Below, piece by piece: positions 50,382 through 60,400 of a stretch of DNA of 64,000 bases. The DNA lies in assembly GCF_011077955.1 (NCBI RefSeq), contig NZ_JAALBX010000013.1:1-64000 (forward strand). Direction: 5' to 3'. Under the pieces are notes generated by a model. That model was given only the letters and a program-made list of their open reading frames with translations, was not told where the DNA came from and ran no database searches. Every line of letters starts with the position of its first letter. Position 1 is the stretch's first letter. This DNA is from Citrobacter freundii. GTDB taxonomy: Bacteria > Pseudomonadota > Gammaproteobacteria > Enterobacterales > Enterobacteriaceae. Both the position numbers and the translations under genes were made by a program.

Positions 50382-52292
50382 TCAGAAGGATTCCCAACTG
50401 GTGTTGTCTGCGGAGACAGCGGCAGGACGCAGCGCTTTGACCTTTGATACCGCTACGTCTTGACGTCTGACGGGTTCGTCATGGTTTAATTTAAACGCGG
50501 ACACCAGGCGTGAGAGTTGGCTTGCCTGCTCTTCAAGTGAAGAAGCCGCGGCGGAAGACTCCTGGACTAACGCGGCATTCTGCTGCGTGGTGGAATCCAG
50601 TTCTGTCACCGCTTTACCAATCTGATCTATGCCACGGCTTTGTTCGTCAGAGGCATCAGATATTTCACTCATGATCCCGCTGACATTCGTCACCGACGAC
50701 ACAATTTGCTCCATAGTACTGCCGGCTTTATTCGCCATTTCAGAGCCGGTATGGACACGATCTACGGATTCTTTAATCAGCGCGGCGATTTCTTTGGCCG
50801 CATTAGCGCTGCGCTGGGCGAGCGCGCGAACCTCGCCGGCAACCACTGCAAAACCGCGCCCTTGTTCACCCGCTCTTGCGGCTTCAACCGCAGCGTTCAG
50901 CGCCAGAATATTGGTCTGGAAAGAGATACCGTTGATGACATTAATGATTTCAGAGATTTTTTTCGAGCTGTCAGTAATGGCGCCCATGGTATTGACCACG
51001 TCCCAGACAATGCCGCCGCCTGAACGGGCATGCTCCGCCGCCACACCCGCAAGCTTACTGGCTTCCCGGGCATTATCAGCATTACGTTTCACGGTTGAAG
51101 TCAGCTCTTCCATACTGGCTGCGGTTTCCACGACAGCCGCGGCCTGCTCTTCGGTGCGGGAAGCGAGATCGATGTTACCGGCAGAAATTTCAGAAGAGGC
51201 GCTGGCAACATGCGTTACCGACTCCTTAATCTGGGTGATCATTTCACGCAGTCGGTCGTTCATGGTCGCCATCGCCATCGTCAGTCGGCCGAGTTCATCC
51301 GTCGACTGAGGCTCAATAATGCTGGTTAAATCGCCCTGAGCAATTTTCTCCGCTAATGTCAGATTATGGCGAATCTGCCGGGTCATTTGACGTGTCAGCA
51401 GCCAGGCAACCAGAATGCCGGTGATCACCGCACAGATCGCAACCACAATCATAATGATGATGACATGCTGAATGTTCTCAAGACTTTTCGTCGTTTGAGA
51501 GACAACCAGCGTTTGCATTGCGTTATCGAGCTTATCCGCAGTAATAGTTAATTGACTTGCGGCATCAAGGGATTTTTTACGCGCATCAGCGAAGTTACTT
51601 ACATTGGTTTGCAACTGATTAATGAAAAGCATAAATGCTGCGTTAGTGTCAGCCGGAAGCGCAGATGAGTATCGTTGCGCGAGATCTAACGCGGCTTTGT
51701 AATCAGCATTAAATTCATCCCACCCCTTAGCGCCATCATTAGACTGGATGTTATAAACATCCTCCCAAAGATGAGAAAGGATGTTTTGTAAGGGCAAAGT
51801 TTGCTCATCCGGCAGTTCACTGGCTGCAATTTTCCCGGCGAGTTTATCCAGATTTGTTCTAAGCTCAGGCGCGGTCAAGCGCTTTAACGCCGCTATCGTA
51901 ACCCCTTCAAGTTTAACAAATTTATCACGGCCTTCGTCATAAACTGGAATGGTGTTTTTAATATCGTCAAACAGAATTCGTGAGTCTGGGGACCAGACCC
52001 ATGCATCACCAACCGAAACCTTTTGGCGCACTCTTTCGATCGCTGCTTTATTATCTTCAATGGCACGGTCTTCATGGGTTATCTGATAGATAAGCCGGTT
52101 ACGTCTTGCCGCGTTAAATTCATCATGAATGTCTGTTATGAGTTGCCCTTTAACCGCGCGCTCATGAATTTTGTCGGCCTGGTAAATACTTATCAGCGAA
52201 GAGAGAATAATTATCACGATAAGTATGGAAAAACCACCAAACAGTTTTGCTGCGACGGGCAGGTTTTTAAATGATATGAAATGTATTTTCAT
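50382..52292 (-). CDS. Methyl-accepting chemotaxis protein (long helical sensor type)
   Basis: A 636-residue chemoreceptor. TM1 is at about 15-37 and TM2 at about 277-300. The intervening periplasmic domain of about 240 residues is almost all helical, more like a helical bimodular (HBM) sensor than the 160-residue Tar/Tsr type. A HAMP domain follows, then the signalling coiled coil with the conserved tip ([21 protein letters not shown]). The C-terminus SWESF resembles the NWETF pentapeptide that binds CheR and CheB. The ligand cannot be predicted. ATG 52292 is preceded by GGGA. No chemotaxis genes are nearby, so it is an orphan receptor. Confidence 0.92.
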   Translation of the reverse strand: MKIHFISFKNLPVAAKLFGGFSILIVIIILSSLISIYQADKIHERAVKGQLITDIHDEFNAARRNRLIYQITHEDRAIEDNKAAIERVRQKVSVGDAWVWSPDSRILFDDIKNTIPVYDEGRDKFVKLEGVTIAALKRLTAPELRTNLDKLAGKIAASELPDEQTLPLQNILSHLWEDVYNIQSNDGAKGWDEFNADYKAALDLAQRYSSALPADTNAAFMLFINQLQTNVSNFADARKKSLDAASQLTITADKLDNAMQTLVVSQTTKSLENIQHVIIIMIVVAICAVITGILVAWLLTRQMTRQIRHNLTLAEKIAQGDLTSIIEPQSTDELGRLTMAMATMNDRLREMITQIKESVTHVASASSEISAGNIDLASRTEEQAAAVVETAASMEELTSTVKRNADNAREASKLAGVAAEHARSGGGIVWDVVNTMGAITDSSKKISEIINVINGISFQTNILALNAAVEAARAGEQGRGFAVVAGEVRALAQRSANAAKEIAALIKESVDRVHTGSEMANKAGSTMEQIVSSVTNVSGIMSEISDASDEQSRGIDQIGKAVTELDSTTQQNAALVQESSAAASSLEEQASQLSRLVSAFKLNHDEPVRRQDVAVSKVKALRPAAVSADNTSWESF

Positions 52293-53373
52293 GGTAGTGA
52301 TTCCCGATGTAAAGAGTATGTACAGGGCGATAAACACAGTAAGTTCATGATGTTGTTATTTTTGTTTAATTAGCCCGACTTCTATTAACTATTTTTGAGT
52401 ATGTGTGTTTCGCATAATAACAAAAGGAGAGAGCCTTCTTTGTTATTCGCGGTGAGATAAAAATCCAATTGTCGTTTATTCCTTCCATAGCAGATTGCCT
52501 GAAAGAAAGTAAAAAAACCAACTTATTTTTTCAAATGATGCAATATTTATCACATATGTAAAACAGCTATAAGCATATAAATTTTTTATTGCGACCAGAA
52601 TGCTTTAATTTACAAACCACAAGGACATCCGTTTTTAATAGACTTAAGGTAAATGCCTATATTGAGAATGTCGCTAACCTAATGAAAACAAAGATTTTAA
52701 TAAAGTGATGATTTCAAAATTAAGTTTCAATTTTTTATGTTTTTAATAATGTATGATAAATTAACTGAAAAGTATGATGAATTATATATTGCCTGGAAAC
52801 TTTGCAGAATTATCGCTTTCCGGGTAATGATTAGCGCGCTATAAATTATTCAGGCAAGGGCGAACAACCTATTTTAATTGCTTATTATGAATAAAAGCAG
52901 TCTGGAAGTGGTGTGCAATAAAGCAACTCAGCTTAAAATTTCATTTAAGTGATGTATTGCGATGGGCATAACCAGAACGCGAGCAGATTTAATTTAAGAT
53001 GCGCTGCTCTTTTAAAACTATATAAAGCATTCTCATGGCGGCTCTCTGCAATTGCTCTTCATTACGGATAAGCGAAGCGTGATCCATACCCGCTTAACGT
53101 AAATATTGTCATTAAGCCATGTTGATTATCTTCAAAATAAAAACCAGGGCGCGTAGCCAGAGCGTTTAATTTACGTTAAGGACAGTCGTCTTGCATTTAA
53201 TGGTGAACGCGCCATTAACAGACTGATTCGCCAATGAATGCGAGCGGTTTATATGCCCTCATGTTCTGCATAATGCATTTTTTAGAACCAATTGAAGATA
53301 GTCAGCCTGTTTTTTGCGCGCTCATGAAAACTGTGCAGACTTAATGGTGACGAATATAAAACAGGAGAGAAGC
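52293..53373. other. About 1.1-kb AT-rich gap
   Basis: No open frame longer than 60 codons and no recognisable RNA. The sequence is clearly richer in A+T than its neighbours. It contains an inverted repeat, CTTAACGTAAAT (53093-53104) with ATTTACGTTAAG (53169-53180). The left part must hold the chemoreceptor promoter; no good sigma-28 promoter facing that gene was found. It may be residue of lost genes. Confidence 0.5.
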
Positions 53374-53700
53374 ATGCAACACGATCTGAGCGCTTGTATT
53401 AACGCCTGCTACCATTGCGCCGAAGCCTGTGACCACTGTGCAATATCTTGCCTCAATGAACCCAATATCGACATGATGCGCGGCTGTATCCGCCTCGATA
53501 TGCAATGCGCGGCGCTCTGTCGCCTTGCCGCACAATTCATGACGATGGAAAGCGAGTACTCCCGCAGACTGTGCCAGCTTTGCGCCGAGGTCTGCCAGGC
53601 CTGCGCAGAAGAATGCGGCAAACACCAGCACGACCACTGCCAGCATTGTGCCGAAGCCTGTCGGCGCTGCGCCGAGGCGTGCCAGACTATGGCTGCCTGA
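53374..53700 (+). CDS. Cysteine-rich four-helix bundle copper-storage-type protein (Csp-like)
   Basis: A 108-residue protein with 19 cysteines, nearly all spaced as CxxxC or CxxC along four predicted helices (for example ACINACYHCAEACDHC and HCQHCAEACRRCAEAC). This is the pattern of DUF326 / Csp3 copper-storage proteins, which bind many Cu(I) ions inside the bundle. There is no signal peptide, so it should be cytosolic. CAGGAGAG precedes ATG 53374; upstream in-frame codons are rejected. It stands alone in an accessory-looking region, with no copper exporter nearby. Confidence 0.85.
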   Translation: MQHDLSACINACYHCAEACDHCAISCLNEPNIDMMRGCIRLDMQCAALCRLAAQFMTMESEYSRRLCQLCAEVCQACAEECGKHQHDHCQHCAEACRRCAEACQTMAA

Positions 53701-53819
53701 GGGTGTCTGAACGGCGCGCGGTTGCGCGCCGGTTGATTATTTCTCGTCCAGTTAGCCTTCGTTTAGGTAAGCGTTCTGTTTATAAATTATGCTGCGCGTT
53801 CAAATTCGTGAGGTGACAT

Positions 53820-54125
53820 ATGAAACAATTACTCGCAGCTATTACCGTTTTCACTCTGGCCGGGTGTGCCACTATGGATCCGCAGGCGGACCAGGTTGGC
53901 ATCATCAAAGGCAATAGCGCCTTTTCATCGCAATGCCAATTTATGGGCAATGTCGTCTCGCACCGTAACCCGATGGCCTTCCTTGATACTGCTGAGTATG
54001 AGCAGCAAGTAAAAAACGACCTGCAAGTCCAGGCCCTAAAAATGGGGGCGGATTCGGTGGTGTTACAAACACTTGACGATCGTGGCGGCACGGGCAGCGC
54101 GCTGAAGTGCGCGAAAAACGGCTGA
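53820..54125 (+). CDS. Small lipoprotein, DUF4156-like
   Basis: A 101-residue protein with a lipoprotein signal peptide (MKQLLAAITVFTLAGC, lipid-bearing Cys16). The mature part has two further cysteines (SQCQFMGNV near 40 and LKCAKNG at the end), probably a disulphide. The block CQFMGNV...NDLQVQALKMGADSVVLQ fits the DUF4156 pattern of enterobacterial lipoproteins such as YjeI. The function is unknown. Residues after Cys16 are AT, favouring outer-membrane sorting. Confidence 0.75.
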   Translation: MKQLLAAITVFTLAGCATMDPQADQVGIIKGNSAFSSQCQFMGNVVSHRNPMAFLDTAEYEQQVKNDLQVQALKMGADSVVLQTLDDRGGTGSALKCAKNG

Positions 54126-54185
54126 AATCCCTGACTTTTCTCCCGTCGTCTACACTTAAAGAACGCTATGTGACGGGAGAACACA

Positions 54186-54383
54186 ATGTCTGATAAAACT
54201 AACCACGAACGTAATAAAGAAGGCGAAGTCAGCAAAGGGTTGCCGGAAGCCGCGCCAAATGCCGGCAATGCTTACGAAGAGGACGAACTTCAGGTACAGG
54301 ACGCGCCGAACAAACAGGGCGAAATTCCCCGCAAGCGCGATGACCACGACGATGATAAAAAAGACCCTTTTAAAGCGAAATAA
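54186..54383 (+). CDS. Small hydrophilic protein of unknown function (65 aa)
   Basis: A 65-residue, highly charged protein (many Asp, Glu, Lys and no hydrophobic segment), probably disordered, with acidic clusters EEDEL and DDHDDDKKD. ACGGGAGAACAC precedes ATG 54186, a good ribosome site. I do not recognise a function. It is followed by a clear terminator, which supports a real transcription unit, possibly with the lipoprotein gene 60 bp upstream. Confidence 0.7.
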   Translation: MSDKTNHERNKEGEVSKGLPEAAPNAGNAYEEDELQVQDAPNKQGEIPRKRDDHDDDKKDPFKAK

Positions 54384-54385
54384 AT

Positions 54386-54417
54386 CACAGGCCCGTTCGT
54401 CGGGCCTGTGTGTTTTT
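54386..54417 (+). terminator. Terminator before dbpA
   Basis: CACAGGCCCG pairs perfectly with CGGGCCTGTG around TTCGT, followed by TGTTTTT. Confidence 0.85.
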
Positions 54418-54497
54418 CAACGTATCACGCCGCATTCCATGACCCGCACCGGTGAATCTGCTAGCATAGCGGCCCGCATGTTTTCAGAGAGATGACC

Positions 54498-55871
54498 GTG
54501 ACCGCCTTTTCAACCTTAAACACTTTGCCTGCCGAACTGCTCACTACCCTTGATGAGCTGGGCTATCACACCATGACTCCGGTTCAGGCGGCGGCATTAC
54601 CGGCCATTCTCGCGGGCAAAGACGTGCGCGCGCAGGCGAAAACCGGCAGCGGTAAAACGGCGGCGTTTGGTCTGGGTTTACTTCAGCATATTGACGCCAG
54701 CCGTTTTATCACTCAGTCGCTGGTGCTGTGTCCGACGCGTGAGCTTGCCGATCAGGTCGCAAAAGAGATCCGTCGTCTGGCGCGGTATTTACCCAATATT
54801 AAAGTGCTGACCCTGTGCGGCGGCCAACCCTTTGGCGCGCAGCGTGATTCCTTGCAGCATGCGCCGCATATTATCGTCGCAACGCCGGGACGCTTGCTCG
54901 ATCACCTTGAAAAAGGCACCGTGTCGCTTGAGGCGTTAAAGACGCTGGTGTTGGATGAAGCGGATCGCATGCTGGACATGGGTTTCAGCGATGCCATTGA
55001 CGAAGTGATCCGTCATGCCCCCGCGCAACGTCAGACATTACTGTTCTCGGCCACCTGGCCTGAGTCTATTGCTGCTATCAGCAGCCGGGTACAGCGCAAC
55101 GCAGAACATATCGAAATCGACAGCGTGGATGAGTTGCCTGCGGTTGAGCAGCAATTTTATGAAGCCTTGCGCCGTCAAAAAATTCCGCTGCTGTTAAGCC
55201 TTTTGAGTAAACATCAACCCGCGTCCTGCGTGGTGTTCTGCAATACCAAAAAAGATTGTCAGGAAGTGTGCGATGCGCTCAATGAACATAGCCAGAGCGC
55301 GCTGGCGCTGCATGGCGATATGGAACAGCGCGATCGCGATCAGACGCTGGTGCGTTTCGCCAATGGCAGCAGCCGGGTGCTGGTGGCAACCGACGTCGCC
55401 GCGCGCGGGCTTGATATTAAGTCGCTGGAAATGGTGATTAACTATGAGCTTTCCTGGGATCCGGAAGTGCATGTTCACCGCATCGGTCGTACCGCCCGCG
55501 CCGGGCAGAGCGGGCTTGCTGTGAGCCTGTGCGCGCCGGAAGAAGCGCAGCGCGCTGCGATTTTAGCCGAGATGCTTGGGCTTTCGCTGGACTGGCGCGA
55601 GCCGATAGTCGGCGCGAACGTTAAACCACTGGAAGCCGAGATGGTCACGCTCTGCATTGACGGCGGCAAAAAAGCCAAAATGCGCCCGGGCGATATTCTT
55701 GGCGCCTTAACCGGCGATATGGGGCTTGACGGAGCGGATATCGGCAAAATCGATATGCACCCGATGCATGCCTACGTGGCGGTTCGCCAACAGGTGGCGC
55801 GTCATGCGTGGAAACAGCTTCAGCAGGGCAAAATTAAAGGCAAAAGCTGTAAAGTTCGTTTACTGAAATAA
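54498..55871 (+). CDS. dbpA: ATP-dependent RNA helicase DbpA
   Basis: A 457-residue DEAD-box helicase that works on 50S ribosome assembly. Motifs in order: Q motif (MTPVQAAALP), Walker A AKTGSGKT, PTRELAD, TPGR, DEAD (DEADRMLD), SAT, and the C-terminal HRIGRTAR. The last 75 residues form the RNA-binding domain specific for hairpin 92 of 23S rRNA (GDILGALTGDMGLDGADIGKI). GTG 54498 is preferred to ATG 54492 because the GAGAG site abuts the ATG and E. coli DbpA begins at the equivalent codon with the same length. Confidence 0.95.
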   Translation: MTAFSTLNTLPAELLTTLDELGYHTMTPVQAAALPAILAGKDVRAQAKTGSGKTAAFGLGLLQHIDASRFITQSLVLCPTRELADQVAKEIRRLARYLPNIKVLTLCGGQPFGAQRDSLQHAPHIIVATPGRLLDHLEKGTVSLEALKTLVLDEADRMLDMGFSDAIDEVIRHAPAQRQTLLFSATWPESIAAISSRVQRNAEHIEIDSVDELPAVEQQFYEALRRQKIPLLLSLLSKHQPASCVVFCNTKKDCQEVCDALNEHSQSALALHGDMEQRDRDQTLVRFANGSSRVLVATDVAARGLDIKSLEMVINYELSWDPEVHVHRIGRTARAGQSGLAVSLCAPEEAQRAAILAEMLGLSLDWREPIVGANVKPLEAEMVTLCIDGGKKAKMRPGDILGALTGDMGLDGADIGKIDMHPMHAYVAVRQQVARHAWKQLQQGKIKGKSCKVRLLK

Positions 55872-55887
55872 ACCACAAACGCCGAGA

Positions 55888-55917
55888 TTAACCCGCCTTA
55901 ACGGCGGGTTAATTATT
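55888..55917. terminator. Hairpin between dbpA and ompN
   Basis: TTAACCCGCC and GGCGGGTTAA pair perfectly around TTAAC between these convergent genes; T-rich flank is modest. Confidence 0.65.
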
Positions 55918-55923
55918 TCAGGC

Positions 55924-57051
55924 TTAGAACTGATAAACCAGGCCAAGAGCAACGATATCATCAGTACCGATATTATTGTCTTTGTAGAAATTGTCATCTT
56001 CGTCGAGCAGGTTGATTTTATAATCAACATAAGCCGACATATTTTTATTAAAGAAGTAATACGCACCCACGTCGGCGTATTTCACCAGATCTTCATCATT
56101 ACCGTAAGCGGTATTCAGATCCTTACCTTTAGACATCAGGAAAGACGCGGTCGGACGCAGGCCAAAATCAAACTGATATTGTGCGGTGACTTCAAAGTTT
56201 TGGGTTTTATTCGCAACGCCGTAGTCGCCATACGGGGTCATGTTACGGGTTTCAGAATACATGGCCGCCAGATAAATATCGTTGGCGTCATATTTGACAC
56301 CGGCAGTCCATGCATCAGCGGTATCACCGCCCGCGTAAGCTTCAGACTGGTGACCATGCCAGGTTTGATCGCTGGTACGGTCAGAAGAGGTATAAGCAGC
56401 ACCCACGCTTACGCCCATGCCAATATCATAGGTTGATGAAATACCCCAGCCGTCACCATTCTCATGGCGGAAATCACGGCCGTTATTGGTGCCTTCATTA
56501 CCGTTATTGCTGCCTTCGTTGTTGCCCTGGTACTGGAGGGCGAAATTAAGCCCATCCACCAGACCAAAGAAGTCGCTGTTGCGATAGGTCGCCACACCGT
56601 TTGCACGGCTGGTCATATAGTTATCGGCGAAAGAGTAGGAGTCGCCGCCGAACTCAGGCAGCATATCGGTCCAGGCTTCAATGTCGTAAAGCACGCCATA
56701 GTTACGACCATAATCGAATGAGCCGTAGTCGCCAAACTTCAGGCCCGCGAAGCCAAGACGCGTCCAGGACTGATTGTCACCGGAGTTTGATTCCGTATTA
56801 TTGGCCTGAACCTGATATTCCCACTGGCCATAACCGGTCAGTTGATCCGAGATTTGGGTCTCGCCTTTGAAGCCGAGACGCAAATAGGTTTGATCGCCAT
56901 CTGCGGAAGAATTGTCGGAAAAATAGTGCAGCGCATCAACCTTGCCATATAAATCCAGTTTATTCCCGTCTTTATTGTAGATCTCTGCCGCGTGTGCCGC
57001 GCCCGCTGCTAATAAAGCAGGGACGATAAGAGCCAGTACTTTTCTTTTCAT
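55924..57051 (-). CDS. ompN: Outer-membrane general porin, OmpN type
   Basis: A 375-residue trimeric porin of the OmpC/OmpF/OmpN family. The signal peptide is residues 1-21 (ending [19 protein letters not shown]). The alternating pattern of 16 strands and the C-terminal Phe are present. Constriction loop L3 has the PEFGGD motif ([16 protein letters not shown]). A surface loop around residues 175-200 is Asn/Gly-rich and likely variable. The position next to nifJ is that of ompN in E. coli (OmpK37 in Klebsiella), so I name it ompN though OmpC and OmpN are similar. Confidence 0.9.
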   Translation of the reverse strand: MKRKVLALIVPALLAAGAAHAAEIYNKDGNKLDLYGKVDALHYFSDNSSADGDQTYLRLGFKGETQISDQLTGYGQWEYQVQANNTESNSGDNQSWTRLGFAGLKFGDYGSFDYGRNYGVLYDIEAWTDMLPEFGGDSYSFADNYMTSRANGVATYRNSDFFGLVDGLNFALQYQGNNEGSNNGNEGTNNGRDFRHENGDGWGISSTYDIGMGVSVGAAYTSSDRTSDQTWHGHQSEAYAGGDTADAWTAGVKYDANDIYLAAMYSETRNMTPYGDYGVANKTQNFEVTAQYQFDFGLRPTASFLMSKGKDLNTAYGNDEDLVKYADVGAYYFFNKNMSAYVDYKINLLDEDDNFYKDNNIGTDDIVALGLVYQF

Positions 57052-57282
57052 TTTGTTATTCCTTTAGCATGATTATCATTTGTCTCGTTGTTTGAGACGC
57101 ACCCATGCTATCCATAAACAGACTTGATCAAATATGTGTTATTTGTTAAATGAGAAGTATATTCTTATCAAATTAATTCATAAGAAATACAATGATAAGA
57201 TAATATAATCCGTGAATGTTTATATTCAATTCATGCAAATTATCAATTATACCGGCGTAATAAAGTTATTTATTATGCTGGC

Positions 57283-57346
57283 GTTATATGTCTATTTTTT
57301 CTGCCTCATTTGTATTTTATCCCGGGCTCAGGTTCGGGATTTTTTT
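57283..57346 (+). ncRNA. micC: Candidate MicC-like small RNA
   Basis: In E. coli MicC is encoded between ompN and nifJ on this strand. Here the interval has a TATTAT -10 (57271-57276) and then GTTATATG at the expected +1 (57283), the same first eight bases as E. coli MicC. It ends with an ATCCCG/CGGGAT hairpin (57319-57340) and six T. The RNA would be about 64 nt rather than 109, and the middle differs. MicC represses ompC translation by pairing its 5' end to the leader. The identity rests on position, 5' end and terminator; the -35 is weak. Confidence 0.5.
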
Positions 57347-57379
57347 GATCTGAACACCAGTACTTTTCTCAATATTGGG

Positions 57380-57410
57380 CAAAAAAATGCCCCGCTTAAC
57401 GGCGGGGCAT
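57380..57410 (-). terminator. Terminator after nifJ
   Basis: ATGCCCCGC (57387-57395) pairs with GCGGGGCAT (57402-57410); the seven A at 57380-57386 give a T run on the minus strand, 25 bp past the nifJ stop. Confidence 0.85.
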
Positions 57411-57433
57411 GGTTATTATTTTTGCTGTCAGTT

Positions 57434-60400
57434 TTAGTCGGCTTTTCCTGCCATTTGCGCCAGGAAGTTATAGCGTTTTTGCAGATCGGCCGTGGCATCT
57501 TTCCAAAGCTGTTCCGCCACATCAGGCTGTTGTGCGTTAAGGCGACGGAAACGCTGCTCGTTTTGCAACGTGTCGGCGAGCGCATCTGACGGCGGGCGGG
57601 AGTCCAGCGCCAGCGGCGGTTTTCCTTCCTGCGCGCGGCGTGGGTCAAAGCGGTAGAGCGGCCAGAAGCCGGTTGCCGTCAACTGACGCATCTGATCGTG
57701 ACTGAGCGCCAGATCATAGCCGTGCTCTTCACACGGGCTGTAGGCAATAATCAGTGACGGACCGGGCCATGATTCCGCTTCCTGTATCGCTTTTACCGTC
57801 TGGTTAAGCTGCGCACCCAGGGAAATCTGCGCCACGTAGACGTGTCCATACATCATCATACTGACGCCCAAATCTTTGCGCGCTTTACGTTTGCCGTGCT
57901 CGCCGAATTTGGTGACGGCGCCGAGCGGGGTCGCTTTAGAGGCCTGGCCGCCGGTGTTGGAATAGCACTGCGTATCCAGTACCAGAATATTGACGTTCTC
58001 GGTCAGGCTTAACACATGGTCCAGACCGCCAAAACCAATATCGTATGCCCAGCCGTCGCCGCCAATCAGCCAGATGGATTTCTCCACCAGCGCATCGGCA
58101 TCGGTCAACAACTGACGTGCATCCGGGCCGGTTTCCTCCGCCAGACAGTGGCGAAGCTGCGCTATCTGTTCGCGTCTGATTTCCGGCGTAGCGTCACTGT
58201 GCAACTGAGCGTTAAGTTCTGCGGGGATCTTATCGGCAAATTGTTCCAGTAACCGCATGACCCGCGCCCGGTGTTGATCAACCGTCAGGCGGAACCCGAG
58301 CCCGAACTCGGCATTATCTTCAAACAGCGAGTTAGCCCAGGCGGGTCCGCGACCATTAGCATCGGTGGTATACGGCGTGGAGGGCAGGTTGCCACCATAA
58401 ATAGACGAACAGCCCGTAGCATTAGCAATCAGCAACCGGTCGCCATAAAGCTGGGTGAGCAGTTTAATGTAGGGCGTTTCGCCGCAGCCGGAACACGCGC
58501 CCGAATATTCAAACAGTGGGGTAATGAGCTGCGAGGTGCGGATATCGATACGCTCAAGCGTGCTGCGCTCGATCTCGGGTAATTTCAGGAAGAAGTCGTA
58601 ATTGACCTTTTCTTCTTCGACATGTTCAAGACGCGACATCATGTTGATGGCTTTGATGTCCGGGTTTTCGCGATCTTTCGCCGGGCAAACCTCAACGCAC
58701 AGATTACAGCCGGTGCAGTCTTCCGGCGCGACCTGCAATACATATTTCTGGCCGCGCATATCGCGGGATTTTACATCCAGAGCGTGCAGGGCGTGCGGCG
58801 CCGCTTCCAGAGCGTCGGGCATCACCACTTTCGCGCGGATAGCCGAATGCGGACAGGCGGCGACGCAATGGTTGCACTGCGTACAAAGCTCCGGCTTCCA
58901 GATGGGAATTTCTTCGGCAATATTGCGTTTTTCCCACTGGGTAGTGCCAAGCGGCCAGGTGCCGTCCGGCGGCAGGGCGGACACAGGAAGCGCATCGCCA
59001 AGGCCTGCCAGCATGGCGGCGGTAACGGTTTTGACGAAATCCGGCGCGGCGTCAGACACCACAGGCGGACGGTTCGGGCTGTGAGTATTTACCGGCTGCA
59101 ACGGCACGGCATACAGCGATTCTCGGGCAAGCGCCAGCGCTTGCCAGTTACGCTCTACCAGTTCCTGGCCTTTACTGCTGTAGCTTTTCGCAATCGCTCC
59201 CTGCAATTGTTGCAGCGCGCTGTCGCCTTGCAGGATGTCTGTCAGGTGGAAAAACGCCATCTGCATAACGGTATTGATACGCGCGCCAAGCTGGCATTCC
59301 CGGGCGATTTTTTGCGCGTTGATGATATAAAAACGCGCCTGTTTTTGGTTCAGCACCGCCTGCACCTCTTGCGGCAAGCGATCCCACACATCTTCTGCGC
59401 TGTAGGGCGTGTTGAGCAAGAAAATCCCGCCGGGTTTTAGCCGCTCCGCCATTTGGTACTTATCAATAAACTGTAACTGGTGGCAGCCAACAAAATCGGC
59501 TTTTTCCACCAGGTAGGCGGAATTAATCGGCTTCTCACTGACGCGCAGGTGCGAGACGGTTAATCCACCTGCCTTTTTTGAGTCATAAACGAAGTAGCCC
59601 TGCGCATACCAGGGCGTGGCATTACCGATAATTTTGATGTTGTTTTTTGTGGCGGAAACACTCCCGTCGCTGCCAAGGCCGTAGAACAGCGCTTCGAGTC
59701 TGGCGCGAGACGGCAGGGTATTTTCAGGCAGCGGCAACGAGAGGTGGGTGACATCATCGTAAATCCCCACCGTAAAGCGTGATTTGGGTTTCGGCTGGCG
59801 TAATTCTTCAAATACGGCAAGGGCGCAGTCGGGGCCGAACTCTTTTGAAGACAGGCCATAGCGCCCGCCAATAACGCGCGGCAACGTTTCGCGCTCGCCG
59901 CGCGAAAACGCTTCGGCAAGCGAGGTCATTACATCCAGATACAGCGGCTCGGCAACGGCCCCTGGCTCTTTGGTACGGTCCAGCACGGCAATATGACGCA
60001 CACTTTGCGGCAAAACGTCCAGCATCGCGTGGGCGTTGAAAGGGCGGAATAATCGCACTTTCAACACACCCACTTTTTCGCCGCGGGTAAGCAGTTCGTC
60101 CACCCCTTCCTCGCAAGTGCCGATGGCGGAGCCCATTAACACCACCACCCGCTCAGCCCGGGGATGGCCATAATATTCAAAAGGGCGATACTGACGGCCG
60201 GTGGCGGTCGCAAAATCATCCATGGTTTGTTGCACGCAATCGTAAACGGCGTTGTACCAGGGATTCGTAGCTTCGCGCGACTGGAAGTAAGTGTCCGGGT
60301 TCGCCGAGGTACCGCGGATAACCGGGTGTTCCGGGTTTAAGGCGCGGGCGCGATGGGCATCGATATCTGCCTGCGGCATCAGGCCTAAAAGCGTTTCGTT

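Noticed and set aside
52300-52345. TAAA...GGCGATAA resembling a sigma-28 promoter
   Set aside because: On the plus strand it points away from the chemoreceptor gene, and spacing between elements is wrong.
58622-59440. 272-codon plus-strand frame inside nifJ
   Set aside because: Antisense of a conserved 1171-residue enzyme; His/Arg-rich composition typical of a shadow frame.
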